The notes: generated by a model not told the origin, from the sequence alone. A stretch of DNA of 64,000 nt from Bifidobacterium breve DSM 20213 = JCM 1192 (GCF_001025175.1 NZ_AP012324.1:372001-436000), one strand, 5' to 3'; shown: positions 44,420 through 53,671, counted from the stretch's first letter. Numbers and translations: made by a program.

Positions 44420-45715
44420 TTATTCAAATTCCTCAGTAGTATCGGGAAGCGTGACTATCCATCGTAGCCAGCCAGAGACGCTGGAAGCTCTACGATATAG
44501 AGTAGTTGCATCTTTACAAACATTATAGCGCCTCATCCTATCAATTATAGCTTCGCGAGAGGGGAACTCCCCAGTGTCGATGATTTGCGAAAGAAGATCG
44601 TGAAAAATGTTATGTCTGACGATTAACTTAATGAGCTCTAATCTGCGTTCGCGAAGTTTCAAGCGCATTAATTTGATGCCTGTCAAGGAAAGTTGTGAAT
44701 GACCTCGCAACGGTCTCTCGATTACTCCGAGATATTCTCCTGCCGATGAATAATATGATGCTTGACGAATGTCAAATTCCATAGATGATGCAATTTCAGC
44801 AGAAGTCATATTGGGTACTTTATCTAATTGTTCTATTAGGGAAATCAACCGTGTGAATAAATCTGCTTGAATAAATGGTATCGATGTATCGTCGTAATTG
44901 TCGTCTATTTCTGGTGAATTCGAATCGATAATTCTTTGTATGTCGTCCCATGAAATTGCAGAAGACTGAAAAGAATAATTTCTCTGTTGAATTAGATGAA
45001 TTGACGAATAATCATCCTCTTTAGCAAATTCATATTCATATAAGTGATATATTGAATCGATATACTGCGAAAAGACCAAACGGATTGGTTTCCTTACGCG
45101 TTCACACCACAATCGATATGGAAAATACAATTGCCTTATGTGAAAATCTGGATGAGGTACATTCTTTGCCTCCATAATAATTATGGAATCATCGTTTTCA
45201 AATCCTCCGTCGATCTCCAGTTGAGCGCTCTGGACATCCACCTGCCGCTTGCCGCCGTTGGTGAGATTGACAGTAAATGAGAAATCATTAGTTCCCATTC
45301 GACCATTGAAAGTTTCCACTGTATTATTTGTGCCTAAGAAGTCATCAAGTATACCAGTGATGAGCATTGCATTGATCGCATTGGATTCAGTGGACAGATT
45401 GTTGAAATCAATAGATTCCAGTGGTAAGGGAGGGACGTACTTTACTGTATTTATATCATTTTCCGGGAATGGCTGATACAGCTTGAAATTGGAAAGCACG
45501 TAAGCAGAACGGGAGACTGGTAATATATTGATATCAGATTTCTTTAATATCGTAGGAAGACTTTCGCTCGAGTCCCATTTTGCCATAAGTCGTGGCTCTC
45601 GATATTTCTTAATATCCTTAGCCTGTATGATGAATTCCCCATGTTGTTTTATTGCATTATCTATTTGATATTCCTGTATCAGATCGGTCCAAGCTTTATT
45701 GGCTTTATCTTCCAT
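44420..45715 (-). CDS. probable type II restriction endonuclease
   Basis: 431 residues. ATG 45715 overlaps the methylase stop by 11 bases. A PD-(D/E)xK-like core can be read near residues 165-185: QSAQLEIDGGFENDDSIIIM then EAKN, giving the acidic residues and the E-x-K pair. The C-terminal half has a winged-helix-like segment (LDKVPNMTSAEIASSMEFDI) and a later Arg-rich part. Codon use and base content are distinctly AT-rich compared with neighbours. Specificity is not readable from sequence; the partner methylase is Dam-like, so a GATC-related site is a guess only. Confidence 0.8.
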   Translation of the reverse strand: MEDKANKAWTDLIQEYQIDNAIKQHGEFIIQAKDIKKYREPRLMAKWDSSESLPTILKKSDINILPVSRSAYVLSNFKLYQPFPENDINTVKYVPPLPLESIDFNNLSTESNAINAMLITGILDDFLGTNNTVETFNGRMGTNDFSFTVNLTNGGKRQVDVQSAQLEIDGGFENDDSIIIMEAKNVPHPDFHIRQLYFPYRLWCERVRKPIRLVFSQYIDSIYHLYEYEFAKEDDYSSIHLIQQRNYSFQSSAISWDDIQRIIDSNSPEIDDNYDDTSIPFIQADLFTRLISLIEQLDKVPNMTSAEIASSMEFDIRQASYYSSAGEYLGVIERPLRGHSQLSLTGIKLMRLKLRERRLELIKLIVRHNIFHDLLSQIIDTGEFPSREAIIDRMRRYNVCKDATTLYRRASSVSGWLRWIVTLPDTTEEFE

Positions 45716-46535
45716 CGATTAGTACTTCCTTAATTGCTCCTCGTCGGTCGGCTCTAGAATTAATCGAACGATTCGCTGATACAGAGATGATTTTGTAATC
45801 TTTATATAGCTCTCTGATTTCTTCACAATCCGAATTTGATTCGAGGAATTTGATTCCCTGCGACGCAAGCTTGTCGCAGTTATTTTTTAGACGCAATTGC
45901 TCGTTGTAATCGAATCCTCCCTCTGTATAACCGGTAAAGGATGCAGAGGATGATATGGGCATATATGGAGGGTCTAAATATACAAACGAATCCTTATCAA
46001 GATTTTGCAGGGCTAATTCGTAATCGCCACATAATATCTTTATATTTCCGGACAGATATTTTGCTAATGCTCGTATGGCTGGTCTATTTTCTATTGCTGG
46101 GTTATTGTAGCGACCATATGGAGAATTGAATTGTCCGGCAGAATTGACCCTGTATAAGCCGTTAAAACATGTTTTATTCAAATAGATAATTCTTGCGGCG
46201 CGTTGCACTGGGCTTCTTTCTTTAAAATTTGGTTCGCGATCTTGTGCTCTTATAGAATAAAAATAATCTGAACTATTTTTTTCAGCATGGCTATGAAGGA
46301 GATCAAGTAATTCATCAGTGTGATCTCGTACGCATTCGTACACATTTATTAATTCACTGTTGTAATCGTTGATGATAGCATTCTCTGGTTGTTTTGCCAG
46401 GAGAACAGCTCCACCGCCTACGAAGGGCTCTACATATGTTGAGGATTCTGGTATTAGAGGCAAAATCTGATCTAAAAGTTGTCTTTTACCTCCAACCCAT
46501 TTGAGAACGGGTTTTAGGAGTATTTTTTTAGCCAT
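45705..46535 (-). CDS. DNA adenine methyltransferase (D12 class)
   Basis: 276 residues from ATG 46535, preceded by GAGGAGA. Methylates adenine N6. Motif I appears as KWVGGKRQLL then EPFVGGGAVL; the catalytic motif IV is DPPY in YLDPPYMPISS; FLESNSD and the C-terminal SVSANRSI are like DpnIIA/Dam family. An in-frame extension of 33 codons to 46634 lacks a ribosome site. AT-rich. First gene of the restriction-modification operon; it protects host sites from the next gene's product. Confidence 0.92.
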   Translation of the reverse strand: MAKKILLKPVLKWVGGKRQLLDQILPLIPESSTYVEPFVGGGAVLLAKQPENAIINDYNSELINVYECVRDHTDELLDLLHSHAEKNSSDYFYSIRAQDREPNFKERSPVQRAARIIYLNKTCFNGLYRVNSAGQFNSPYGRYNNPAIENRPAIRALAKYLSGNIKILCGDYELALQNLDKDSFVYLDPPYMPISSSASFTGYTEGGFDYNEQLRLKNNCDKLASQGIKFLESNSDCEEIRELYKDYKIISVSANRSINSRADRRGAIKEVLIDGR

Positions 46536-46632
46536 GATATTCTCCTCTTTTGCCGATCTTTCTATTATAGTAGGTTGTTGAGACATATTCTTGGGAGTCC
46601 TATGGCCTGTGGTGGCGCTACATTGGTGAGTC

Positions 46633-48846
46633 ATGCCGACTTATGACATTGGACTGGAACACGTTTCGCTCGCCTTCGCCACCAAAACCATCTTCACCGA
46701 TGTGACCCAAGGTGTATTCGAGGGCGACCGTATCGGCATTGTCGGTAAGAACGGCGACGGCAAATCCACGTTGCTTCACCTGTTCCGCGGCACCCAGGAG
46801 CCGGACTCCGGCCGCGTGACGAAGCGCGGTGGACTCACCTTCGGCATGCTCGACCAGCGCGATCCACTTGACGACAACGCCACCATCCGCGAAGCCGCAT
46901 TGGAAGGCCGCGCGGACTACGAATGGGCGTCCGACAACACCTCGCGCGAGATCGTGGAAGCCCTGCTCGGCGGCATGAGCCTGGACGCCAAGGTCGGATC
47001 CCTGTCCGGCGGCCAACGTCGCCGCGCCGATCTGGCTCGACTGCTGCTTAAGGACTGGGATATTCTCGCGCTCGACGAGCCCACCAACCATCTTGATGTG
47101 GTCACCATCCACTGGTTGGCCGAGCACCTGAAGAACCGTTGGTCCAAAGGTCAGGGCGTATTGCTGCTCGTCACCCACGACCGTTGGTTCTTGGACGAAG
47201 TGTGCGAATCCATGTGGGAGGTTCACGACGGCGTGATTGAGCCGTTCGAAGGCGGGTATTCGGCATACATGCTGCAGCGCGTCGAGCGCGATCGTCAGGC
47301 CGACGTGCGCGAGACGAAGCGCCGCAATCTGGCACGCAAGGAGCTTGCATGGCTGTCCCGCGGCGCCCGCGCTCGCTCCACCAAGCAAAAGTTCCACGTC
47401 AAAGCCGCCCGTGAGCTCATCGCCGATGTGCCGCCGATGCGCAACACGGTTGAGCTCAAGCAAATGGCCACCTCCCGCCTTGGCAAGCAGGTGGTCGACC
47501 TCATCAACGTCACACAGATTTTTGAACACACGCAGGGCATGGCCGAGATAGACCCGGACGTGGCGGCGCTTGCCGACTCGGCCTCACGTGTGGACGTGGT
47601 GAACGCCATGTATGCCGAGCCGCAGCTGCATGGTTCCGTTGAGGTGGCCGTCACCGATATGGACGATCCCCGATTGGTTGATGCGGGTGTGCCCGAAGCC
47701 ATCGAGGCCGCGGCCAAGGCGCGTGAAGCGGAGGCCAATGCGCCGAGCGACATCGAGCGTGAGGTTCGCCGCCAGAACACCGGTGGCGAGACCATCGGCA
47801 GCGATGCCCTTGACGAGGAAGCCGCGACATCCGCCGCACGCAAAGTCACCGTGTCCGGCCGTGAGATTCTCGATGACGTGACATGGCTGATCGGTCCGGG
47901 CGACCGTTTCGGCATCGTCGGCGCTAATGGTGCCGGCAAGTCCACGCTGCTCAAGCTCATCGATGGCACGCTTACCCCGACCGTGGGCCACGTGAACATC
48001 GGCAAGACCGTGAAGTTCGCCGTTCTTTCCCAGCGTTTGGACGAGCTGGAGAAGCTGGGCCAGTACAAGATTAAGGAAGTGCTGAGCCGCTATAAGCCCA
48101 GCTACATCGTGGAGGGTAAAGAAGTCACTCCGGGCCAGCTTATGGAGCGGCTTGGCTTTGAGTCCGCACAGCTGATGACGCCGATTCGTGACCTGTCCGG
48201 CGGCCAAAAGCGCCGCATGCAATTGCTGCTGATTCTGCTGGATGAGCCGAATGTGCTCATCATGGACGAGCCCGGCAACGATTTGGATACTGACATGCTC
48301 GCTGTAATGGAAGACCTACTCGACACCTGGCCGGGTACCCTGATCGTGGTTTCCCACGACCGTTACCTGCTTGAGCGCGTCACTGACCAGCAGTTCGCAT
48401 TGATCGGCGGCAAGGTGCGCCATCTGCCTGGTGGCGTGCAGGATTACCTTGACATGGTTGAGGACCTCAAGAACGGCAAGGGGCTTCCGGAGGATAGGGC
48501 CGGCTTTGCTGGGACTGGTGGGTCATCGGCCAAGCGTGGGGCACAGGGTAAGGGTTCTGCGGCTGAGTCTCTCCCTCAGTCGACTTCTTCGGAGGGAGCT
48601 CAAGATTCGGCTGAGCCAAAGCTGAGCGGCAAGGCATTCCATGAGGCGTCCAAGCGTGTGAACGCCATCGAGCGCAAACTTGCCAAGTTGGAAGAACAGA
48701 AATCCGACCTCGAGGCGCAGATGGCCAGCCATGACCCGAGCGACTACGAAGGCCTCAACAAGCTCAACGAACAGCTCACCGCAGTCAACAGCGAAAGCGA
48801 TGACCTCGAAGCCGAATGGCTCGAGCTCTCCGAACAGTTGGAGTAG
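46633..48846 (+). CDS. ABC-F family ATPase (Uup-like)
   Basis: 737 residues, two ABC domains without membrane helices, acting on ribosomes or in DNA-related processes. First domain: GKNGDGKST (Walker A), LSGGQRRRADLARLL and ALDEPTNHLDV. Second: GANGAGKST, LSGGQKRRMQLLL and MDEPGNDLD, where Gly replaces Thr and Asp replaces His of the usual DEPTNHLD. The interdomain region is longer than usual and acidic. The C-terminal coiled coil (KRVNAIERKLAKLEEQ) is preceded by a stretch (AESLPQSTSSEGAQD) that derives from an inserted palindromic repeat. The start at 46633 lies where the restriction island begins on the other strand. Confidence 0.93.
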   Translation: MPTYDIGLEHVSLAFATKTIFTDVTQGVFEGDRIGIVGKNGDGKSTLLHLFRGTQEPDSGRVTKRGGLTFGMLDQRDPLDDNATIREAALEGRADYEWASDNTSREIVEALLGGMSLDAKVGSLSGGQRRRADLARLLLKDWDILALDEPTNHLDVVTIHWLAEHLKNRWSKGQGVLLLVTHDRWFLDEVCESMWEVHDGVIEPFEGGYSAYMLQRVERDRQADVRETKRRNLARKELAWLSRGARARSTKQKFHVKAARELIADVPPMRNTVELKQMATSRLGKQVVDLINVTQIFEHTQGMAEIDPDVAALADSASRVDVVNAMYAEPQLHGSVEVAVTDMDDPRLVDAGVPEAIEAAAKAREAEANAPSDIEREVRRQNTGGETIGSDALDEEAATSAARKVTVSGREILDDVTWLIGPGDRFGIVGANGAGKSTLLKLIDGTLTPTVGHVNIGKTVKFAVLSQRLDELEKLGQYKIKEVLSRYKPSYIVEGKEVTPGQLMERLGFESAQLMTPIRDLSGGQKRRMQLLLILLDEPNVLIMDEPGNDLDTDMLAVMEDLLDTWPGTLIVVSHDRYLLERVTDQQFALIGGKVRHLPGGVQDYLDMVEDLKNGKGLPEDRAGFAGTGGSSAKRGAQGKGSAAESLPQSTSSEGAQDSAEPKLSGKAFHEASKRVNAIERKLAKLEEQKSDLEAQMASHDPSDYEGLNKLNEQLTAVNSESDDLEAEWLELSEQLE
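48571..48601. repeat. GAGGGAG palindrome within ABC-F coding sequence
   Basis: CTCCCTCAGTCGACTTCTTCGGAGGGAGCTC matches intergenic members of the dispersed family (compare 56327-56375). Here it is kept in frame and encodes SLPQSTSSEGAQ between the second ABC domain and the coiled coil. Confidence 0.65.
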
Positions 48847-48895
48847 CCGGGGAACGCAGTGTGGTCTGCTGCGAAGCGTGATTTGCTGTGGGGAT

Positions 48896-48942
48896 CCCCC
48901 TCAGTTACCTCCGGTGACAGCTCTCCTCAGAGAGGGGAGCCA
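48896..48942. repeat. dispersed GAGGGGAG palindrome
   Basis: CCCCCTCAGTTACCTCCGGTGACAGCTCTCCTCAGAGAGGGGAGCC, folded as CTCTCCTCAGAGAGGGGAG plus outer arms. Between the ABC-F gene and the toxin gene. Confidence 0.65.
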
Positions 48943-48986
48943 AAGTGCATACCGAACCGCCCTTCGTTGGTTCTATGAGCTGTCCG

Positions 48987-49409
48987 TTAGCCTTTGTATT
49001 CCCAAGGATTGATGAGTTCCACGCCGGTGCCTTCGAAGTCCTTGGTGTTACGTGTGGCCACACTTGCTCCCCAAGAGCGGGCAATTGCCGCAATCATGGC
49101 ATCTTGGATACTTGTAGGTTTGCCCCTGCGCTCGCGTCCAATGAAGATGGTTGCATAATTGGCAGCTGCTTGGGTGTCGAATGCGAATGTTCTATCTGCT
49201 AAGGTCATAAGCTCAAGCTTGATGGTTGTGTCCGTGTACTTTCGTCGTTTGCCCTCAGGCATTTGACATATTCCGGCCAACAACTCGGCTACGGTGATGG
49301 CAGTGGTCGCCAAATTGCTTGTATCTTGGTTTCTCAGCCAATTGGCAACGTGCTCGTCTGGCTGTTTCTTAATGATTTCGCTGATGACGTTGGTGTCCAA
49401 AATAATCAT
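48987..49409 (-). CDS. PIN-domain toxin (VapC/FitB type)
   Basis: 140 residues. PIN ribonuclease with the acidic residues in ILDTNVISE (Asp), AELLAGI (Glu) and DAMIAAIA (Asp); VATRNTKDF gives the last acid. MPEGKRR is typical of FitB. It cuts RNA when free of its antitoxin. Ten bases downstream of the antitoxin gene, same strand. Confidence 0.92.
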   Translation of the reverse strand: MIILDTNVISEIIKKQPDEHVANWLRNQDTSNLATTAITVAELLAGICQMPEGKRRKYTDTTIKLELMTLADRTFAFDTQAAANYATIFIGRERRGKPTSIQDAMIAAIARSWGASVATRNTKDFEGTGVELINPWEYKG

Positions 49410-49418
49410 GGTTACGAC

Positions 49419-49697
49419 CTATTCAAAGGTCACTGGTGGTCGGGAATCATCAGGATTTCGTTCAGGCGCTGGAATCTCTCCTTCTTCGAGCCCATCAAAA
49501 TCTATTTTTTCCATGAATTCACGGATCTCGTCATAAAAATTGGTCTTTCGTGTCATTTCGTGTGCCACCGTGCCGGCCAACCATTCTTCAAGAATGGACC
49601 GCACCTGAGATTCCATGGAGCGATTGTTCTTTTCGGCCACTTCCTTGAGCTGTTGAATTTGTTCATCGGGTATTTTTCGGATGGTCAGTGTTGCCAT
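49419..49697 (-). CDS. antitoxin of FitA/RHH type
   Basis: 92 residues from ATG 49697, with AAGGAGG six bases upstream. The N-terminal ribbon-helix-helix MATLTIRKIPDEQIQQLKEV binds DNA and the C-terminal part (EEGEIPAPERNPDDSRPPV) wraps the toxin. Direct repeats upstream (49713-49749) are the likely operator for autorepression. Confidence 0.9.
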   Translation of the reverse strand: MATLTIRKIPDEQIQQLKEVAEKNNRSMESQVRSILEEWLAGTVAHEMTRKTNFYDEIREFMEKIDFDGLEEGEIPAPERNPDDSRPPVTFE

Positions 49698-49712
49698 AAT
49701 GCACCTCCTTGT

Positions 49713-49749
49713 TGCTGTCATAATGCTAGCAAATGGTGCTGTCATTATG
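49713..49749 (-). promoter_or_regulatory. direct repeat operator of the toxin-antitoxin pair
   Basis: TGCTGTCATAATG (49713-49725) and TGCTGTCATTATG (49737-49749), 24 bases apart; each contains a CATAATG/CATTATG palindromic half. A related TGCCATAATG lies over the antitoxin start. Confidence 0.65.
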
Positions 49750-49781
49750 CATGCAGATGGGGTTGCGAGGTGCGCATACAA

Positions 49782-49816
49782 AAAGGGCGGATATGCGTTG
49801 TACATATCCGCCCTTT
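49782..49816. terminator. terminator of ilvN
   Basis: AAAGGGCGGATATG (49782-49795) pairs with 49803-49816 over 7 bases. Read on the minus strand it follows ilvN and gives a T-run. Confidence 0.88.
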
Positions 49817-49864
49817 GGATTTGGTCTTGCAAGCTCCCCTCGGACGGAGGGAAGCCAGAGAAAA

Positions 49865-50422
49865 TCAGCGACCGGTGACTTCGGAGCCGACGACCTTTTC
49901 GCTTAAGGCGTGCGGGCCACGGGTTACGGCGACTGCGCCGGAACGAACCAGCTCGATGACGCCGTAATGCTCCAGAAGCCCCAGCAGAGCGTCGATCTTG
50001 CCTTCAGCGCCAGTCGCCTCGATGGTCAGCGATTCCGGGTTCACATCCACTACGCGCACGCGGAACAGGCGCACAATCTCCAGTACGTCGGAACGGTTGG
50101 ACTGATCGGCGGACACCTTGATCAGCACCAGCTCGCGCTCCACGGTGGAATTCGGGTCAAGTTCCACAATCTTCAGCACGTGCAGCAGCTTGTTGAGCTG
50201 CTTGATGATTTGCTCGAGCGGCACAGCCTCCACGTCGGCGGTCACCGTGACACGGGAGATGTCCGGGCGCTCGGTGGGGGAGACGGACAGAGAGTTGATG
50301 TTGAACGCGCGGCGGGCGAACAAGCCGGCGATGCGGGCCAGCACACCTGGGCGGTTCTCCACCAGAACAGAGAGTGTATGACGCTCGGAACCGGGACGAG
50401 ATGCAGGATAGTTAGTAGCCAT
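49865..50422 (-). CDS. ilvN: acetolactate synthase small (regulatory) subunit
   Basis: 185 residues from ATG 50422, with GAGGAGAATC upstream. The N-terminal ACT domain (HTLSVLVENRPGVLARIAGL) and the second part (ERELVLIKVSADQSNRSDVL) are standard for IlvN/IlvH; it confers valine feedback on the large subunit. 16 bases after ilvB, same operon. Confidence 0.97.
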   Translation of the reverse strand: MATNYPASRPGSERHTLSVLVENRPGVLARIAGLFARRAFNINSLSVSPTERPDISRVTVTADVEAVPLEQIIKQLNKLLHVLKIVELDPNSTVERELVLIKVSADQSNRSDVLEIVRLFRVRVVDVNPESLTIEATGAEGKIDALLGLLEHYGVIELVRSGAVAVTRGPHALSEKVVGSEVTGR

Positions 50423-50438
50423 GATGATTCTCCTCTCC

Positions 50439-52403
50439 TCAGTGCTCGTTCGCGGCGGTCGTGGTCTCGTGCTCGAACACGCCAGTCGCATGTTCGTCCG
50501 GGCCGGTGCCTGGAGCCGGGGTCCCGCCGGTCAGCGGTTTGATACCGGGCTTGTAAATCACCTCATCGTTTGAGGCGCCTGCGGCAACCATCGGCCACAC
50601 CATGGCGTCCTTCCATACGCGGAAATCAATGAGCACCGGACGGTCGTTGATCTGGTTCGCCTTCTCGATGGCGGCAATCGCCTCATCTTCAGTGAACGCG
50701 CGGATGCCGACACAACCATAGGCTTCGGCCAGCTTGATGAAGTCAGGCACCTCGATCGGAACCGAATCATCGGCCAGGTGCCCGGCACCATCGGTACCGT
50801 GAGCCTCGCCATCCAACAGGTTGGTCTGCGAGTAGTGGTGCTCGTAGAACAGGGTCTGCCACTGGCGAACCATGCCGTACACGGAGTTGTTGAGGATTGC
50901 GATCTTTACCGGAGCGTGGTCCAAGAATGCGGCCGCCAGCTCTTCGGACGTCATCTGGAAGGAGCCGTCGCCATCAATCAGCCACACCGGCTTCTTGCCT
51001 TCAAATTTACGGGCGGAACCCACGGATGCGCCGATGGCTGCCGGCAGGCCGTAGCCCATCGTGCCCAAGCCGCCGGAGGAAATCCAGGAGTGCTGGTTCT
51101 CGAAGTCAATGAACTGCGAAGCCCACATCTGGTGCTGGCCCACGCCGGTCACCCAGATGGTGGAGGAGTCGGCCAGCTCGGAGAGCTTCTTGATGACCCA
51201 CTGAGGGGCCAGCGAGCCGTCGGTCGGCTTGTCCCACGTCATCGGGTATTCCTTGCGCCAGCCATCAATTGCCTTCCACCAGGGAGCCAGGTTCGGCTTG
51301 CCTTGAATGGCTTGCGTGCGCTCGATTTCAGGAATCAGATCGTCCAGCACGGCGGCCACATCGCCCACAATCGGCACGTCGGGCTGACGATTCTTGCCGA
51401 TTTCCGCCGGATCGATATCGATGTGGATTACGCGGGCGGTGGGGGCGAAAGCATCCAGCTTGCCGGTCACGCGATCATCGAAACGGGCGCCAATAGCCAC
51501 GAGCAGATCGGCGCGCTGCACCGCACCGGTGGCGGCGATGGTGCCATGCATGCCCAGCATGCCGAGGTTCTTCGGGTCGGTGTCCGGGATGATGCCGCGC
51601 GCGGGCAGGGTGGTGACCACGGGGGCGCCGGTCAGATCGGCCAGAGCCTTGACCTGAGCGCCGGCGTTGGCACGGGCCGCGCCGCCGCCCACGTACAGCA
51701 CCGGGCGGTAGGACTGGGAGAACAGCTTGGCGGCATCGGATAGTACGCGACCGTGCGCCTTGGTGGTGGGATTGTAGCCGGGCAGAATCATGCGCTGCGG
51801 CCATGAATAATACATATCACCGGTTTGTGCGGTCTTGGTCAGATCCACTACCACCGGGCCGGGGCGGCCGGTGCTGGCGATGTGGTACGCCTCGGAGAGC
51901 ACGCGAGGAATATCCTGCGCGCGGGTCACTAGGAAGGAATGCTTGGACACCGGGTAGGTGATGCCCACGATGTCCGCCTCCTGGAAGGCGTCGGTACCAA
52001 TGGCCTGAACGCCCACCTGACCGGTGATAACCACCATCGGCACGGAATCCATGTTCGCGTCGGCGATGGCGGTGACCACGTTCGTGGCACCCGGGCCGGA
52101 GGTCACCAGGCACACGCCCACCTTGCCAGTGGCCAGCGCATAGCCCTCGGCGGCATGGCCGGCGGCCTGCTCGTGGCGCATGAGCACGAAACGGAACTTC
52201 GTGCTGTCGTTGATCTGATGGTAGACGGGCAGGATCGCGCCGCCGGGGATACCGAAGACGTCCTCGACGCCGAGATCCTCCAGCGAACGCACCAGCGCCT
52301 GGGCGCCGGTCATCTTCTCTCCATCGATAATGGTCTGCTGGTCAGTGGCCGCGTGGGTTTTCGGCACACCACTGAATGCCTGCAAAGGCGTGGGTAAAGC
52401 CAT
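50439..52403 (-). CDS. ilvB: acetolactate synthase large subunit
   Basis: 654 residues from ATG 52403 (GAGAGGAATC upstream). First enzyme of branched-chain amino acid synthesis, using thiamine diphosphate, FAD and Mg. Glu of the TPP site lies in LMRHEQAAGHAAEGYA; TPP-Mg motif is GDGSFQMTSEEL with NNSVYGMVRQWQ; FAD-associated ALIGARFDDRVTGKLD is also seen. A Pro/Gly/Thr C-terminal tail of about 30 residues is longer than in E. coli. No T-box leader was seen in the 159 bases upstream. Confidence 0.97.
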   Translation of the reverse strand: MALPTPLQAFSGVPKTHAATDQQTIIDGEKMTGAQALVRSLEDLGVEDVFGIPGGAILPVYHQINDSTKFRFVLMRHEQAAGHAAEGYALATGKVGVCLVTSGPGATNVVTAIADANMDSVPMVVITGQVGVQAIGTDAFQEADIVGITYPVSKHSFLVTRAQDIPRVLSEAYHIASTGRPGPVVVDLTKTAQTGDMYYSWPQRMILPGYNPTTKAHGRVLSDAAKLFSQSYRPVLYVGGGAARANAGAQVKALADLTGAPVVTTLPARGIIPDTDPKNLGMLGMHGTIAATGAVQRADLLVAIGARFDDRVTGKLDAFAPTARVIHIDIDPAEIGKNRQPDVPIVGDVAAVLDDLIPEIERTQAIQGKPNLAPWWKAIDGWRKEYPMTWDKPTDGSLAPQWVIKKLSELADSSTIWVTGVGQHQMWASQFIDFENQHSWISSGGLGTMGYGLPAAIGASVGSARKFEGKKPVWLIDGDGSFQMTSEELAAAFLDHAPVKIAILNNSVYGMVRQWQTLFYEHHYSQTNLLDGEAHGTDGAGHLADDSVPIEVPDFIKLAEAYGCVGIRAFTEDEAIAAIEKANQINDRPVLIDFRVWKDAMVWPMVAAGASNDEVIYKPGIKPLTGGTPAPGTGPDEHATGVFEHETTTAANEH

Positions 52404-52562
52404 GATTCCTCTCACCTCGTAAATCAACTGCGAGCGTCGGTTGGCCGTAGGGTGGAAGCCAGGCGCTCACGTATGTTCCAGCCGCGTGTGCCGGTGCTTG
52501 TGGCTCCGACGCGGCTCGTCGCTCGTGTTGGTATCAGTCTATTCGTAAATCCGACAGCCGGC

Positions 52563-53306
52563 TTACTTAGTCCGCGTCTTGAGAGCGTCCAGTGCTTTCC
52601 ATCCGGCTTCGGCTGCGGCAAGCTGTGCTTTGCGCTTGCTGGAGCCCTTGCCGGTGCCGATGATTTCGGGATTATCGCCCAAAGTGACTTTGGCAGTGAA
52701 AATCTGTGCGTATTCGGGGCCGGACACTTCCATGTGGTACACCGGTTCGGCCTTGCCCAGATGATGTGCCTTGACGGTCAGCGAGGTTTTCCAGTCGAGC
52801 GCCGGGCCTTCGGTGGCCACCTCCGCCAAGGTGTCGTCAATGAGCCGATGAATGACCTTGCGGGCCTCATCAATACCGTGTTCCAGGAAGGTGGCGCCGA
52901 TAAGCGATTCGACGATGTCGCACAGAATCGAGTTCTTTTCGGCACCGCCCTGCTCGGCCTCACCGTGGCCCAGCAGAATGTAGGGGCCCACTTTGAGCTT
53001 GGTTTTGGCGATGGCGCTCAGCGCGTCCTCCGAGACGGCTTTGGCGCGCATCTTGGCCAGCTGCCCCTCGTTCATGTCCGGGTGAATGGTGAACAGCGTT
53101 TCGGTGGTGACCAGCTCCAGCACGGCATCTCCCAGGAACTCGAGACGTTCGTAGTTGGACACGCCGGGGTGCTCATGCGAGAAGGAGCGATGGGTCAACG
53201 CTTGCACCAGCAGGTCTGGGCTGATAGTGGTGCCCAATGCCTCCAGCAGTTCGTTGGCCGGAGCTTGGCGGTCAGCCGTTTCTTGCTGTGTGGTCTTCTC
53301 GCTCAT
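52563..53306 (-). CDS. rnc: ribonuclease III
   Basis: 247 residues. Cuts double-stranded RNA in rRNA and mRNA processing. The signature NYERLEFLGDAVLELV holds the catalytic Glu/Asp, and ESLIGATFLEHG holds the second set. A C-terminal dsRNA-binding domain follows (PVYHMEVSGPEYAQIFTAKV and SSKRKAQLAAAEAGWKAL). The order rpmF-rnc is conserved in Actinobacteria, although a terminator separates them here. Confidence 0.97.
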   Translation of the reverse strand: MSEKTTQQETADRQAPANELLEALGTTISPDLLVQALTHRSFSHEHPGVSNYERLEFLGDAVLELVTTETLFTIHPDMNEGQLAKMRAKAVSEDALSAIAKTKLKVGPYILLGHGEAEQGGAEKNSILCDIVESLIGATFLEHGIDEARKVIHRLIDDTLAEVATEGPALDWKTSLTVKAHHLGKAEPVYHMEVSGPEYAQIFTAKVTLGDNPEIIGTGKGSSKRKAQLAAAEAGWKALDALKTRTK

Positions 53307-53418
53307 ATGTTCTTCATCCTTCGCGCGATGTGCTGTGTGTATTGAGGTCTATGTATAGGTGCAAGCACCGGTATGTGGCGTCTTGTGTTTGCGGTGCGTG
53401 GGCAATCGAGTGATATGC

Positions 53419-53452
53419 GAAAGCCCCGCCACCCGTCGATGGCAGGGCTTTC
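53419..53452. terminator. terminator of rpmF
   Basis: GAAAGCCCCGCCA pairs with TGGCAGGGCTTTC (one mismatch) over 8 bases; oriented to stop rpmF transcripts before rnc. Confidence 0.85.
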
Positions 53453-53476
53453 TATATCAAGCCGTTATCGCAGGAC

Positions 53477-53671
53477 TCACTTGGTGTGAGCCGGCTGGAT
53501 GGCGGAGCGGTAGGTGCGGCCGCGGAAGGAACCGCAGCTCGGGCAGGCCATGTGCGGCAGAGCCGGAGCGCCACAGTTCGGGCAGCTCACGGTTGCGGTA
53601 GCGGTGGCCTTCCAGTTCGCGCGACGCGAGTGCGTGTTAGCGCGCGAGGTCTTGTACTTAGGCAGTGCCAT
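53477..53671 (-). CDS. rpmF: 50S ribosomal protein L32
   Basis: 64 residues. [20 protein letters not shown] at the N-terminus and the zinc-binding CPNCGAP / CPSCGSFRG pairs mark a Cys-containing L32. It lies after yceD, with 88 bases between, the conserved yceD-rpmF pair. Confidence 0.97.
   Translation of the reverse strand: MALPKYKTSRANTHSRRANWKATATATVSCPNCGAPALPHMACPSCGSFRGRTYRSAIQPAHTK

Noticed and set aside
52404-52562. T-box or attenuator leader before ilvB
   Set aside because: The 159 bases show no T-box sequence, Leu/Val/Ile codon run or terminator/antiterminator pair.
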